Under the pieces are notes generated by a model. That model was given only the letters and a program-made list of their open reading frames with translations, searched no databases and was not told where the DNA came from. A DNA stretch of 64,000 nucleotides from Marivita sp. GX14005 (lineage in GTDB: Bacteria > Pseudomonadota > Alphaproteobacteria > Rhodobacterales > Rhodobacteraceae), in the NCBI RefSeq assembly GCF_023370775.1, contig NZ_JAMCCQ010000002.1:310001-374000 (forward strand), in the 5' to 3' direction. Below, one piece after another: positions 56,014-64,000 of this stretch (position 1 is its first letter; each line of letters starts with the position of its first letter). The position numbers and the translations under genes are program-made.

Positions 56014-57015
56014 ATGATCCGCACGCCCTATCTTCTGTTTCTTGGCGACGCACCCGATGCGCTGGCAGCAAAGGTCGCCTATGGCATACGCGATTGGCGC
56101 CCCGAAAACTGCGTCGGACAATACCGCCTCGAAGGCTGTGGAACGGATCTCGGCCTTGCCGACATGAGCCTCTCCGAAGCCAGGGCCGCCGGCGCCGAAA
56201 CGCTGGTGATCGGCGTTGCCAATCGTGGAGGAGTGATTTCGCAGGCGTGGAAAAAGGTGCTGGTCATGGCGCTGGAAGAGGGATTCGATCTTGCCTCGGG
56301 GCTGCACAACCTTCTGCGCGACGAGCCCGATCTCGTTGCCGTGGCCGAGGCAACGGGCCGCGCGTTGCACGATGTCCGGGTGCCCGAGGTGGCCTATCCG
56401 ATCGCCGATGGCGTGAAGCGCCGCGGCAAGCGCGTGCTGGCGGTGGGCACGGATTGCTCTGTCGGCAAGATGTATACCGGGCTCGCGCTTGATCGCGCGA
56501 TGCGCGACAAGGGGATGAAGGCGACCTTTCGGCCGACCGGCCAGACGGGGATCCTGATCACCGGCGATGGCGTTCCGCTGGATGCGGTGGTGGCCGATTT
56601 CATGGCCGGTTCCGTCGAGTGGCTGACACCGGACAATGAAGACGATCATTGGGATATCATCGAAGGGCAGGGCAGCCTGTTCCATGTCTCCTATTCCGGG
56701 GTCAGTCTTGCGCTCATTCATGGCGGACAGCCCGATGCGCTGATCCTGTGCCACGAGCCGGTGCGCAGTCATATGCGCGGATTGCCGGGATATTCGCTGC
56801 CATCGCTCGAAGCGCTGCGCGACACCGCCCTGCTATTGGCGCGGATGGCCAACCCGGCTTGCGAGGTGGTGGGCATTTCGATCAACACGCAGCACATGAG
56901 CGCCGAAGATGCGGAACGCTATTTGCAGGAAGTGGAAGCGCGCATGGGGTTGCCTTCTGTCGATCCGTTCCGGCAGGGTGCGGATCGGCTGGCGGACGCT
57001 TTGGCGGCGTTGTAG
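56014..57015 (+). CDS. dgcN: D-glutamate N-acetyltransferase DgcN (DUF1611)
   Basis: A 333-residue DUF1611-type protein with a P-loop-like VGTDCSVGKMYTG, TGQTGILITGDGVPLDAVVADF and EGQGSLFHVSY. In marine bacteria DgcN acetylates D-glutamate to N-acetyl-D-glutamate, which DgcA then isomerises. The next gene is the DgcA-type partner, which supports the call. ATG 56014 has GAGG six bases upstream; a TTG at 55903 lies within the operator region and was rejected. Confidence 0.88.
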   Translation: MIRTPYLLFLGDAPDALAAKVAYGIRDWRPENCVGQYRLEGCGTDLGLADMSLSEARAAGAETLVIGVANRGGVISQAWKKVLVMALEEGFDLASGLHNLLRDEPDLVAVAEATGRALHDVRVPEVAYPIADGVKRRGKRVLAVGTDCSVGKMYTGLALDRAMRDKGMKATFRPTGQTGILITGDGVPLDAVVADFMAGSVEWLTPDNEDDHWDIIEGQGSLFHVSYSGVSLALIHGGQPDALILCHEPVRSHMRGLPGYSLPSLEALRDTALLLARMANPACEVVGISINTQHMSAEDAERYLQEVEARMGLPSVDPFRQGADRLADALAAL

Positions 57016-57091
57016 GCCTGCCCCATCGCCGCGCGTTCGTCAGCGGCGGATATGAGTATTTGGAACGAGAAGAAACGGGAAGGGGGCGCTC

Positions 57092-58054
57092 GTGATCGAG
57101 GTGACGCGTGATGTATTCCGCTTGGCTCAGGTGTTCACGATCTCGCGCGGAAGCCGCACGGAGGCACAGGTTCTGACGGTGCGGATCACGCGGAATGGCG
57201 CGCAGGGACGCGGTGAATGCGTGCCCTATGCCCGTTATGGCGAGACATTGGACAGCGTGACGGCGCAGATCGAGAGCCTGCCGCAGGATATCGACCGCGC
57301 GGGTTTGCAGACGGCGTTGCCCGCCGGAGCCGCGCGCAACGCGGTGGATTGCGCGCTGTGGGATCTGGAGGCGAAACGTGCCGGATGCCGTGTCTGGGAA
57401 CTTGCCGGGCTGCCCGAGCCTGGGCCGGAGGTGACGGCCTATACCTTGTCGCTGGATACGCCGGAGGCCATGCGCGCGCAGGCGACGCGCAATGCGCAGC
57501 GCGCGCTGCTCAAGATCAAGCTCGGCACGCCGGACGACATGCCGCGGCTCGAAGCAGTGCGCGCGGGGGCGCCGGAGGCGAGGATCATCGTGGATGCGAA
57601 TGAAGGGTGGAGCGCGGAGGTCTATTCCGATCTCGCGCCGCATCTGCAAAGGCTGGGCGTGGCGCTGGTGGAGCAGCCCTTGCCGGCAAGCGAGGATGAC
57701 GCGCTTCTGGGGCTGGACCGCCCGGTTCCGCTGTGTGCCGACGAGAGCTGCCATGACCGGGCATCGCTGCCGGGGCTGATGGGCAAGTATGACATGGTCA
57801 ACATCAAGCTCGACAAGACGGGCGGGCTGACCGAGGCGCTTGCGCTGCGCGACGCGGCGCGGGCCGAGGGGTATGACATCATGGTCGGGTGCATGGTGGG
57901 CTCGTCGCTGGCGATGGCGCCGGCGGTGCTGGTGGCGCAGGGCGCGGCGATCACCGATCTTGACGGGCCGCTGCTTCTGGCCGAAGACCGGGACGAGCCG
58001 TTGTTGTTTGACGAAGCGGGCGTGCATCCCCCGGCGCCCGGTCTTTGGGGATAA
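57092..58054 (+). CDS. dgcA: enolase-superfamily N-acetyl-D-glutamate racemase DgcA (dipeptide epimerase-like)
   Basis: A 320-residue enolase-superfamily enzyme of the muconate-lactonising/dipeptide epimerase branch: catalytic Lys in LLKIKLG, metal ligands Asp-Glu-Asp around IIVDANEGW, VEQPLPASEDD and CADESCHD, and the second Lys in MVNIKLDKTGGL. It would interconvert N-acetyl-D- and N-acetyl-L-glutamate. The start is GTG with GAAGGGGG upstream. L-Ala-D/L-Glu epimerase activity is the alternative. Confidence 0.87.
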   Translation: MIEVTRDVFRLAQVFTISRGSRTEAQVLTVRITRNGAQGRGECVPYARYGETLDSVTAQIESLPQDIDRAGLQTALPAGAARNAVDCALWDLEAKRAGCRVWELAGLPEPGPEVTAYTLSLDTPEAMRAQATRNAQRALLKIKLGTPDDMPRLEAVRAGAPEARIIVDANEGWSAEVYSDLAPHLQRLGVALVEQPLPASEDDALLGLDRPVPLCADESCHDRASLPGLMGKYDMVNIKLDKTGGLTEALALRDAARAEGYDIMVGCMVGSSLAMAPAVLVAQGAAITDLDGPLLLAEDRDEPLLFDEAGVHPPAPGLWG

Positions 58055-58066
58055 GGAGATCCGCCC

Positions 58067-58930
58067 ATGACGCGCACCGTTTACGTGAACGGAGAATATC
58101 TGCCCGAGCATGAGGCGAAGGTCTCAATCTTCGATCGCGCCTTTCTGATGGCCGATGGCGTTTACGAGGTGACGAGCGTTCTTGGCGGCAAGCTCATTGA
58201 TTTCGCGGGTCATGCCCGGCGGCTGGAGCGTTCCCTGCGTGAGCTCGATATTCGGAAGCCGGCGATGTTCGACGACCTGCTGGAGATTCACCGCGAGCTT
58301 GTGCGGGTGAACGGCATCGAGGACGGGCTGGTCTATCTGCAAATCACGCGCGGCGCGCCCGGCGATCGCGATTTCGTCTTTCCCGATCCCGAAACGACGG
58401 AGCCGACGGTCGTGCTTTTCACGCAGAACAAGCCGGGCTTGGCCGATAACCCGGCTGCCAGGACCGGGATCAGGATCATCTCCATCGACGACGCGCGCTG
58501 GGCGCGCCGCGACATCAAGACCGTGCAGCTTCTGTATCCCTCGATGGGCAAGATGATGGCCAAGAAGGCGGGCGCGGATGACGCATGGATGGTGCAGGAT
58601 GGCTGCGTGACCGAAGGCACGAGCAACAACGCCTATATCGTCAAGGGCAACACGATCGTCACGCGTGCGCTGTCGAACGATATCCTGCACGGGATCACCC
58701 GCGAGGCCGTACTGCGCTTTGCCGATGAGGCGCAAATGCAGGTTGAGGAGCGCGATTTCACCATCGATGAGGCCAAGGCGGCGGATGAGGCCTTCATTAC
58801 CTCGGCATCGGCCTTCGTGATGCCCGTGGTCGAGATCGATGGGGTGCCGCTGGGCGACGGTGCGCCGGGGGCGCGGACCTTGCGACTGCGCGAGATATAC
58901 CTCGACGAAAGCCGCAAGGCGGCGGTCTGA
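58067..58930 (+). CDS. class IV (D-amino acid) aminotransferase
   Basis: A 287-residue PLP enzyme of fold type IV: DRAFLMADGVYEV, the PLP-Lys in DIKTVQLLYPS, WMVQDGCVTEGTSNNAY and FITSASAFVMPV. It moves the amino group of D-amino acids to 2-oxoglutarate, giving D-glutamate. It sits directly after dgcA, so its product could feed the DgcN/DgcA route. AAGGAG precedes the ATG. Confidence 0.92.
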   Translation: MTRTVYVNGEYLPEHEAKVSIFDRAFLMADGVYEVTSVLGGKLIDFAGHARRLERSLRELDIRKPAMFDDLLEIHRELVRVNGIEDGLVYLQITRGAPGDRDFVFPDPETTEPTVVLFTQNKPGLADNPAARTGIRIISIDDARWARRDIKTVQLLYPSMGKMMAKKAGADDAWMVQDGCVTEGTSNNAYIVKGNTIVTRALSNDILHGITREAVLRFADEAQMQVEERDFTIDEAKAADEAFITSASAFVMPVVEIDGVPLGDGAPGARTLRLREIYLDESRKAAV

Positions 58931-58933
58931 GCC

Positions 58934-60133
58934 TTGACGCTCGAGCGGCCCGAGAGACCCGCCTATGATGTCGTGATCGTCGGCGGCGCGATCATGGGCT
59001 CCGCCGCGGCATGGTTCCTGACCGATCTGGGCTTCAACGGAACGATCCTCGTCATCGAGCGCGATACGAGTTTCGCGAACTGCGCCACGGCACATTCGAC
59101 AAGCTGCATCCGCCAGCAATTCAGCACCGCGCTCAATGTGCGGATCAGCCAGTTCGGCGCGGATTTTATCGAGTCCATGCCGGACCGCATGGGCACGCAG
59201 GATGTGCCCCAACTGGCGATCCGCAATTTCGGGTATCTCTATCTCGCCGATAGCGAGGGCTTTGCACAGGAGCTTCGACAGCGGCAGCGCATTCAGACTG
59301 CGGAGGGCGCCGCGACGCGGCTGCTTGCGCCGGCCGAGATTGCGGCAGAGTATCCGTTCTACGCGCTCGGCGATATCGTTCTCGGTTCGATCAATACCGA
59401 CCGGGAGGGATATTTCGATAGCATGGCCGTGTTCGATGCGCTCCGGCGTCAGGCGCAAAAACGCGGTGCCGTCTATATCCAGAACGAGGTTGTCGGAATG
59501 GCCGCGCAAGCCGGGCGCGTGGAAAGCGTGACGCTGGCGAGTGGCGAAGTCATCGGCTGCGGCGCTGTGGTCAATGCCACCGGCCCGAGGGCGGCGCAAA
59601 CGGCGGCGATGGCGGGAATCGCGGTGCCGGTGGAGCCGCGCAAGCGCTGTTCGTGGATCTTCCGCGCCGAAACGCCGCTGCCGCGCGACCTGCCGCTCAC
59701 GATCGACCCGTCCGGCCTGCATGTGCGCGAGAATGGTGGCGGCACTTATCAGGCGGGCGGGCATTTCGGCGATGACCGGGTGGAGGGATACGACGATTTC
59801 GCCATGGATCATGGGCTTTGGGAAAACGAGGTCTGGCCGCGTCTGGCGCGGCGTATCCCGCAATTCGAAGCGATCCGACTGACGCACAGCTGGTGCGGGC
59901 ACTATGAGATGAACGTCGTCGATCACAACGCCATTCTCGGCCCGCATCCGGATATAGGGAATTTTCTGTTCATGAACGGTTTTTCGGGCCACGGGCTTCA
60001 GCAGGCTCCGGCGATGGGGCGCGGGGTGGCGGAATGGCAGTGTTATGGCGGCTACCAGACGCTCGATCTGAGCGCGTTTCATTTCGACAGGCTGGCAGGC
60101 GCTGCTGCTCCGGCGGAAGCGGCGGTGATCTGA
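58934..60133 (+). CDS. FAD-dependent oxidoreductase (DAO/sarcosine oxidase family)
   Basis: A 399-residue flavoprotein: nucleotide-binding VVIVGGAIMGSAAAWFL, HSTSCIRQQFST, and C-terminal HNAILGPHPDIGNFLFMNGFSGHGLQQAP, typical of the D-amino-acid-oxidase/sarcosine-dehydrogenase family. The start is TTG 58934, three bases after the transaminase stop. In this operon a D-amino acid or N-methyl amino acid substrate is likely, but the sequence does not fix it. Confidence 0.88.
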   Translation: MTLERPERPAYDVVIVGGAIMGSAAAWFLTDLGFNGTILVIERDTSFANCATAHSTSCIRQQFSTALNVRISQFGADFIESMPDRMGTQDVPQLAIRNFGYLYLADSEGFAQELRQRQRIQTAEGAATRLLAPAEIAAEYPFYALGDIVLGSINTDREGYFDSMAVFDALRRQAQKRGAVYIQNEVVGMAAQAGRVESVTLASGEVIGCGAVVNATGPRAAQTAAMAGIAVPVEPRKRCSWIFRAETPLPRDLPLTIDPSGLHVRENGGGTYQAGGHFGDDRVEGYDDFAMDHGLWENEVWPRLARRIPQFEAIRLTHSWCGHYEMNVVDHNAILGPHPDIGNFLFMNGFSGHGLQQAPAMGRGVAEWQCYGGYQTLDLSAFHFDRLAGAAAPAEAAVI

Positions 60134-60200
60134 CCCTGCCTTGCGTTGCGCGCCCTGCGCAGCTTCGATAGACAGGATAAAACCGCGAGCCGGGGGCCTG

Positions 60201-60836
60201 ATGCTTCGATTACCTGCCGTCCTTTTGCTTACCCTTGGCTTGACCGCCTGTGGCAGTTCGACCCGCGATCTCGAAGAGCCGACGGAGCCGCTCGGCGATT
60301 TCGGTCTCGGGCATATCGGCGTGGTCGCGCCGAACCTGCAAAAGCTCCTGATCTCGCGCGAGGCGACCGCCGATGAATGGACCGAAACGGTCGAGGCCGC
60401 TTTCGCCACGCGGTTCAAGCGGTTCGAGGGGGAGAAATACTACCATTTCGGCATCAGCGCAGAGGCCTATTCCCTTCCGCCGCCCATCGTGCCGGGGAAA
60501 TCGGCGCTGGCTTTGAATGTGACGGTTTGGGACGATGCCGCTCAGGCCAAGCTGAACGAGACGCCGGAACAGATACAGGTCATCAAGGTGTTCGAATCCC
60601 GGCTCACGAAAAGCCGCGAGGACCAGATGAAAGGTCTGGCCGAGGAAGCCGCGCGGCTGACCGAAGTGTGGCTGCGCGAGATGCAGGAAAGCGACGGTTG
60701 GTTCGGCGGCGCGTCACCGGAGCGGGTGGACGGCCCAGCCGAAGGCCAAGACGCGTCCGCCGCCGAAAAGATCGTGGTGCCTGCCGGGGTTGCGCAAACC
60801 ATGCGCGCCGCGGCGGCACGCCCCGACATGCGCTGA
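60201..60836 (+). CDS. hypothetical lipoprotein
   Basis: A 211-residue protein with a lipobox ([10 protein letters not shown]) and no recognised domain. It has an acidic-basic helical middle (EEWTE-like region to [14 protein letters not shown]) and an Ala-rich end. A frame extending to 60141 lacks a ribosome site; GGGGGC precedes ATG 60201. Similar Rhodobacterales proteins are uncharacterised. Confidence 0.75.
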   Translation: MLRLPAVLLLTLGLTACGSSTRDLEEPTEPLGDFGLGHIGVVAPNLQKLLISREATADEWTETVEAAFATRFKRFEGEKYYHFGISAEAYSLPPPIVPGKSALALNVTVWDDAAQAKLNETPEQIQVIKVFESRLTKSREDQMKGLAEEAARLTEVWLREMQESDGWFGGASPERVDGPAEGQDASAAEKIVVPAGVAQTMRAAAARPDMR

Positions 60837-60963
60837 TAGCGGCGGCCACCACGCCTGTTCGGCACGCCGGTTTGGGCTTGATTTCCCGCATTTTCGCGCA
60901 TAAACGGCGCGCGATGAAAACCGGGCCGCGACCGGCCCCCCAACGCACGAGGCGTCTGAAAAG

Positions 60964-62139
<1,176 letters not shown>

Positions 62140-62183
62140 TCGCAATGCCGGGCCGGGCGCATGTGTCCGGCCCAACGAAATCA

Positions 62184-62208
62184 GGGGCGGCCCAGTGCCG
62201 CCCTTTTT
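62184..62208 (+). terminator. Rho-independent terminator of tuf
   Basis: GGGCGGC (62185-62191) / GCCGCCC (62197-62203) with a five-base loop followed by TTTTT, 45 bases after the tuf stop. Confidence 0.92.
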
Positions 62209-62288
62209 CTTTGCTCAAAATCCTGCGGCGCGTTGCGATCCGCCTCTTGATCTTCGTCATGTCTTGGAATACGCGTCTGCACGGCGAT

Positions 62289-62364
62289 AGGGGTATAGCT
62301 CAGTTGGTAGAGCGACGGTCTCCAAAACCGTAGGTCCCGGGTTCGAGCCCTGGTGCCCCTGCCA
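62289..62364 (+). tRNA. trnW: tRNA-Trp (anticodon CCA)
   Basis: A 76-base cloverleaf: acceptor AGGGGTA/TGCCCCT, D-arm CTCAGTTGGTAGAG, anticodon stem ACGGT/ACCGT with CCA at 62322-62324, T-arm GGTTCGAGCC, and an encoded 3' GCCA. Trp is fixed by the CCA anticodon. It lies upstream of secE-nusG as in many bacteria, but here a minus-strand gene intervenes. Confidence 0.97.
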
Positions 62365-62381
62365 TTCCCGAGACGACGAAC

Positions 62382-62411
62382 AAAAAAAGGCCGCCCGAAT
62401 GGACGGCCTTT
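62382..62411 (-). terminator. terminator between tRNA-Trp and the secreted repeat gene
   Basis: AAAGGCCG (62386-62393) / CGGCCTTT (62404-62411) with a ten-base loop. Read on the minus strand it ends in seven T, a good terminator for the minus-strand gene; on the plus strand it may also end the tRNA transcript. Confidence 0.85.
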
Positions 62412-62434
62412 CGATCGGTGGTGCGGAAGCGCGC

Positions 62435-63019
62435 TTAGTTCAGCAATGCCTGGATTCGCTCCACTTTCTCACCGCGGGACATGCCGCTATGGGCATAGGC
62501 GAGCGCGAGTTCAAGTTCGTCTTCCGTCAAGCCGGCGAGGTCGGCATCCGGAACATAGGAGCGCAGAATGTTGATGCGTCCGGTGTTCATTGCAGCCGTC
62601 GTCTCGTCGTCCATCTCCTTACCTTGCAGGATGCTGGCAACGCGGGACGCAGCTTCAGCTTCGGAATTGGCGCCATAGGATACGGCCAGCGCCGCTTCGG
62701 CTTGCGCTTGCGTGACATTGGTCAGATCGGCATCGGGCGCATATTCGCGCAGACGTGCGATTTCTGCTTCGCTCAGGCGGACGGGGCCCATATCGATATT
62801 GTTGTCATGCTCAAGCGCCTTCAGCTTGGCGGTCTTCTCACCATGGGACATGCCCGAATGAATGATGCCGTAGGCGATATTGTAGTCTTGCTCGGTATAG
62901 CCGGACGTGTCGATATCGGTGTTGAAGGTCTGCACCTCGATCATTTCGGCTTCGGTCAGGGCGAACGCGCCGGTGCCGAGGGTGGTTGCGAGGGCCGTTG
63001 CAATCATCAAGCGTTTCAT
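62435..63019 (-). CDS. secreted hypothetical protein with three internal repeats
   Basis: A 194-residue protein with a signal peptide (MKRLMIATALATTLGTGAFA). Three imperfect repeats of about 55 residues share a D-x-D / LT-E / LA-YGxxxSGMSxGEK pattern (around residues 30-75, 95-130 and 155-190). The first and last carry nearly the same HSGMS-GEK end. AAAGGA lies eight bases before the ATG at 63019; the longer frame to 63196 has no ribosome site. Function unknown; a cell-surface or EF-hand-like role is only a guess. Confidence 0.78.
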   Translation of the reverse strand: MKRLMIATALATTLGTGAFALTEAEMIEVQTFNTDIDTSGYTEQDYNIAYGIIHSGMSHGEKTAKLKALEHDNNIDMGPVRLSEAEIARLREYAPDADLTNVTQAQAEAALAVSYGANSEAEAASRVASILQGKEMDDETTAAMNTGRINILRSYVPDADLAGLTEDELELALAYAHSGMSRGEKVERIQALLN

Positions 63020-63152
63020 TTCGATCCTTTCCAGCCCGGCGGGCTGATTACTCAAACTCTCTCCGGTCGGTCGTCTTTGCCTCCGGTTCTGGGGAGACAA
63101 CAGTCTGCCCGAAATATCGTTCCCGGCGTGCCCGAAAAAATTTCGCCGGCCC

Positions 63153-63166
63153 TGTGAGCGCTCACA
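63153..63166. promoter_or_regulatory. 14-base perfect palindrome resembling a LacI-family operator
   Basis: TGTGAGCGCTCACA has the symmetric core of a LacI-family operator and lies between the secreted repeat gene and secE, about 130 bases upstream of each start. There is no T-run, so a terminator is less likely. Confidence 0.5.
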
Positions 63167-63301
63167 TGGAATGCGCGTCGCGCTGCCTTCCAGCATGCGC
63201 TCTCACGTATATATGTGCTGCGCGATATGGTCTCATTGCTTGAAAAGACGCGCGGGCTTGGTTAAGTGCGGGGCAGATCAAGTCAACATGAGGCCAGACG
63301 C

Positions 63302-63499
63302 ATGGCAACGACCAATCCGCTTCAGTTCATCCAGCAAGTTCGCGCTGAAGTGTCCAAGATCGTCTGGCCGACCCGGCGGGAGGTGCTGTTGACCACGGTG
63401 ATGGTGTTCATCATGGCGGCGCTGACGGCGGTGTTCTTCGCGTTGGTCGATATTCTGATCCGCAGCGGTCTGCAGGGGATTCTCGCGCTGTTCGGATAG
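63302..63499 (+). CDS. secE: preprotein translocase subunit SecE
   Basis: A 65-residue single-helix SecE: FIQQVRAEVSKIVWPTRREVLLTTVMV, where the SKIVWPTR amphipathic helix is the hallmark, followed by one membrane helix. It stabilises the SecYEG channel. ATG 63302 fits the family; an upstream in-frame start adds a short polar tail. It precedes nusG. Confidence 0.95.
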   Translation: MATTNPLQFIQQVRAEVSKIVWPTRREVLLTTVMVFIMAALTAVFFALVDILIRSGLQGILALFG

Positions 63500-63688
63500 G
63501 GCGGTCGGCTCTTGATTGTCCCTCGCCGAGGCTGTAGGGAAATTTTCGAACGGAATGTGGCGTGCATCGATTCGAGTTGCACGCCGATTTTTTATCCCGG
63601 TTTGCGATCCGGGGCGGGCCGGCGGTTCCGGCCGCGATCAGAAACGAGACGGCGTTTTCGTCGCTTGAACAAAGAGGTTTGTGACCAG

Positions 63689-64000
63689 ATGGCGAAGCGG
63701 TGGTATTCGGTCAGTGTCCTGTCGAATTTCGAGAAGAAAATCGCCGAGCAGATCCTTCAGGCGGTCGAGGAGCAGGGGCTTCAGGACCAGATCGAGGAAG
63801 TGCTCGTGCCCACCGAGGAGGTGATCGAGATTCGCCGCGGCAAGAAGGTCACGGCGGAGCGGCGTTTCATGCCCGGTTACGTTCTTGTGCGCATGGAGAT
63901 GTCGGACCAGGGCTATCACCTCATCAATTCGATCAACCGCGTCACCGGCTTTCTGGGGCCGCAGGGCCGGCCCATGCCGATGCGAGATGCCGAGGTGCAG
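63689..64000 (+). CDS. nusG: transcription antitermination factor NusG, 3' end outside window
   Basis: The first 104 codons of NusG are present: KRWYSVSVLSNFEKKIAEQI, VLVPTEEVIEIRRGKK, RRFMPGYVLVRMEM and TGFLGPQG, the NGN domain that binds RNA polymerase. The KOW domain lies beyond the window. It follows secE by about 190 bases, the usual secE-nusG pair. Confidence 0.97.
   Translation, partial: MAKRWYSVSVLSNFEKKIAEQILQAVEEQGLQDQIEEVLVPTEEVIEIRRGKKVTAERRFMPGYVLVRMEMSDQGYHLINSINRVTGFLGPQGRPMPMRDAEVQ

Noticed and set aside
58124-60418. A 764-codon minus-strand open frame opposite the D-amino acid genes
   Set aside because: Covers two well-motivated plus-strand enzymes and has no recognisable domain.

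Overview
The window reads as chromosomal DNA of a GC-rich marine-type alphaproteobacterium of the order Rhodobacterales (Roseobacter/Paracoccaceae group). Four things point there: a near-textbook SAM/SAH riboswitch in front of metK, a class known from Rhodobacterales; the irrA-fabA-fabB-fabI block; a Rhodobacter-type L-malyl-CoA lyase (mcl1); and the tRNA-Trp-secE-nusG arrangement next to tuf. No insertion sequence, prophage or CRISPR array was seen.

Layout. 1-5.4 kb: two convergent acyl-CoA operons (acyl-CoA dehydrogenase / CaiB-BaiF CoA-transferase / hot-dog hydratase, and glutaryl-CoA dehydrogenase-like / CoA-transferase). 5.5-9.6 kb: a small membrane protein and a 1209-residue secreted glycosidase-like, SGNH-like, RTX, DUF4214 protein. 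9.9-13.9 kb: Irr and type II fatty acid synthesis genes plus a flavin reductase. 14-31 kb: a LOV blue-light histidine kinase followed by mostly core genes (miaB, phoH, ybeY, corC-like, lnt, metK, trmB, cmk, rpsA), cell-wall and small hypothetical proteins, and a di-heme peroxidase.

31.2-38.7 kb: a catabolic locus made of a TRAP transporter, a flavin reductase, an aldo/keto reductase, an SsuD-like sulfonate monooxygenase, a divergent GntR regulator and a Gfo/Idh-fold enzyme. The parts fit an oxidative sulfoquinovose (sulfo-SMO) pathway with a TRAP importer and a possible NAD-dependent sulfoquinovosidase. 38.8-46.8 kb: a BapA-like repetitive adhesin with its own type I secretion system. 47.0-51.3 kb: a compact class II lanthipeptide locus, with a LysR regulator, a precursor with a nitrile-hydratase-type leader and three-Cys core, and a ProcM-like LanM with a Cys-Cys-Gly zinc motif. 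These two loci are the most interesting accessory content.

51.3-55.8 kb: dtd, accA, a LysE exporter with a divergent Lrp regulator, a small protein, a lytic transglycosylase and mcl1. 56.0-60.1 kb: a D-amino-acid operon (DgcN, DgcA, a D-amino-acid aminotransferase and an FAD oxidoreductase). 60.2-64 kb: a lipoprotein, tuf, tRNA-Trp, a secreted repeat protein, secE and the start of nusG. Starts were chosen by ribosome-binding-site position and family N-termini. All functional calls come from reading motifs, without database searches.
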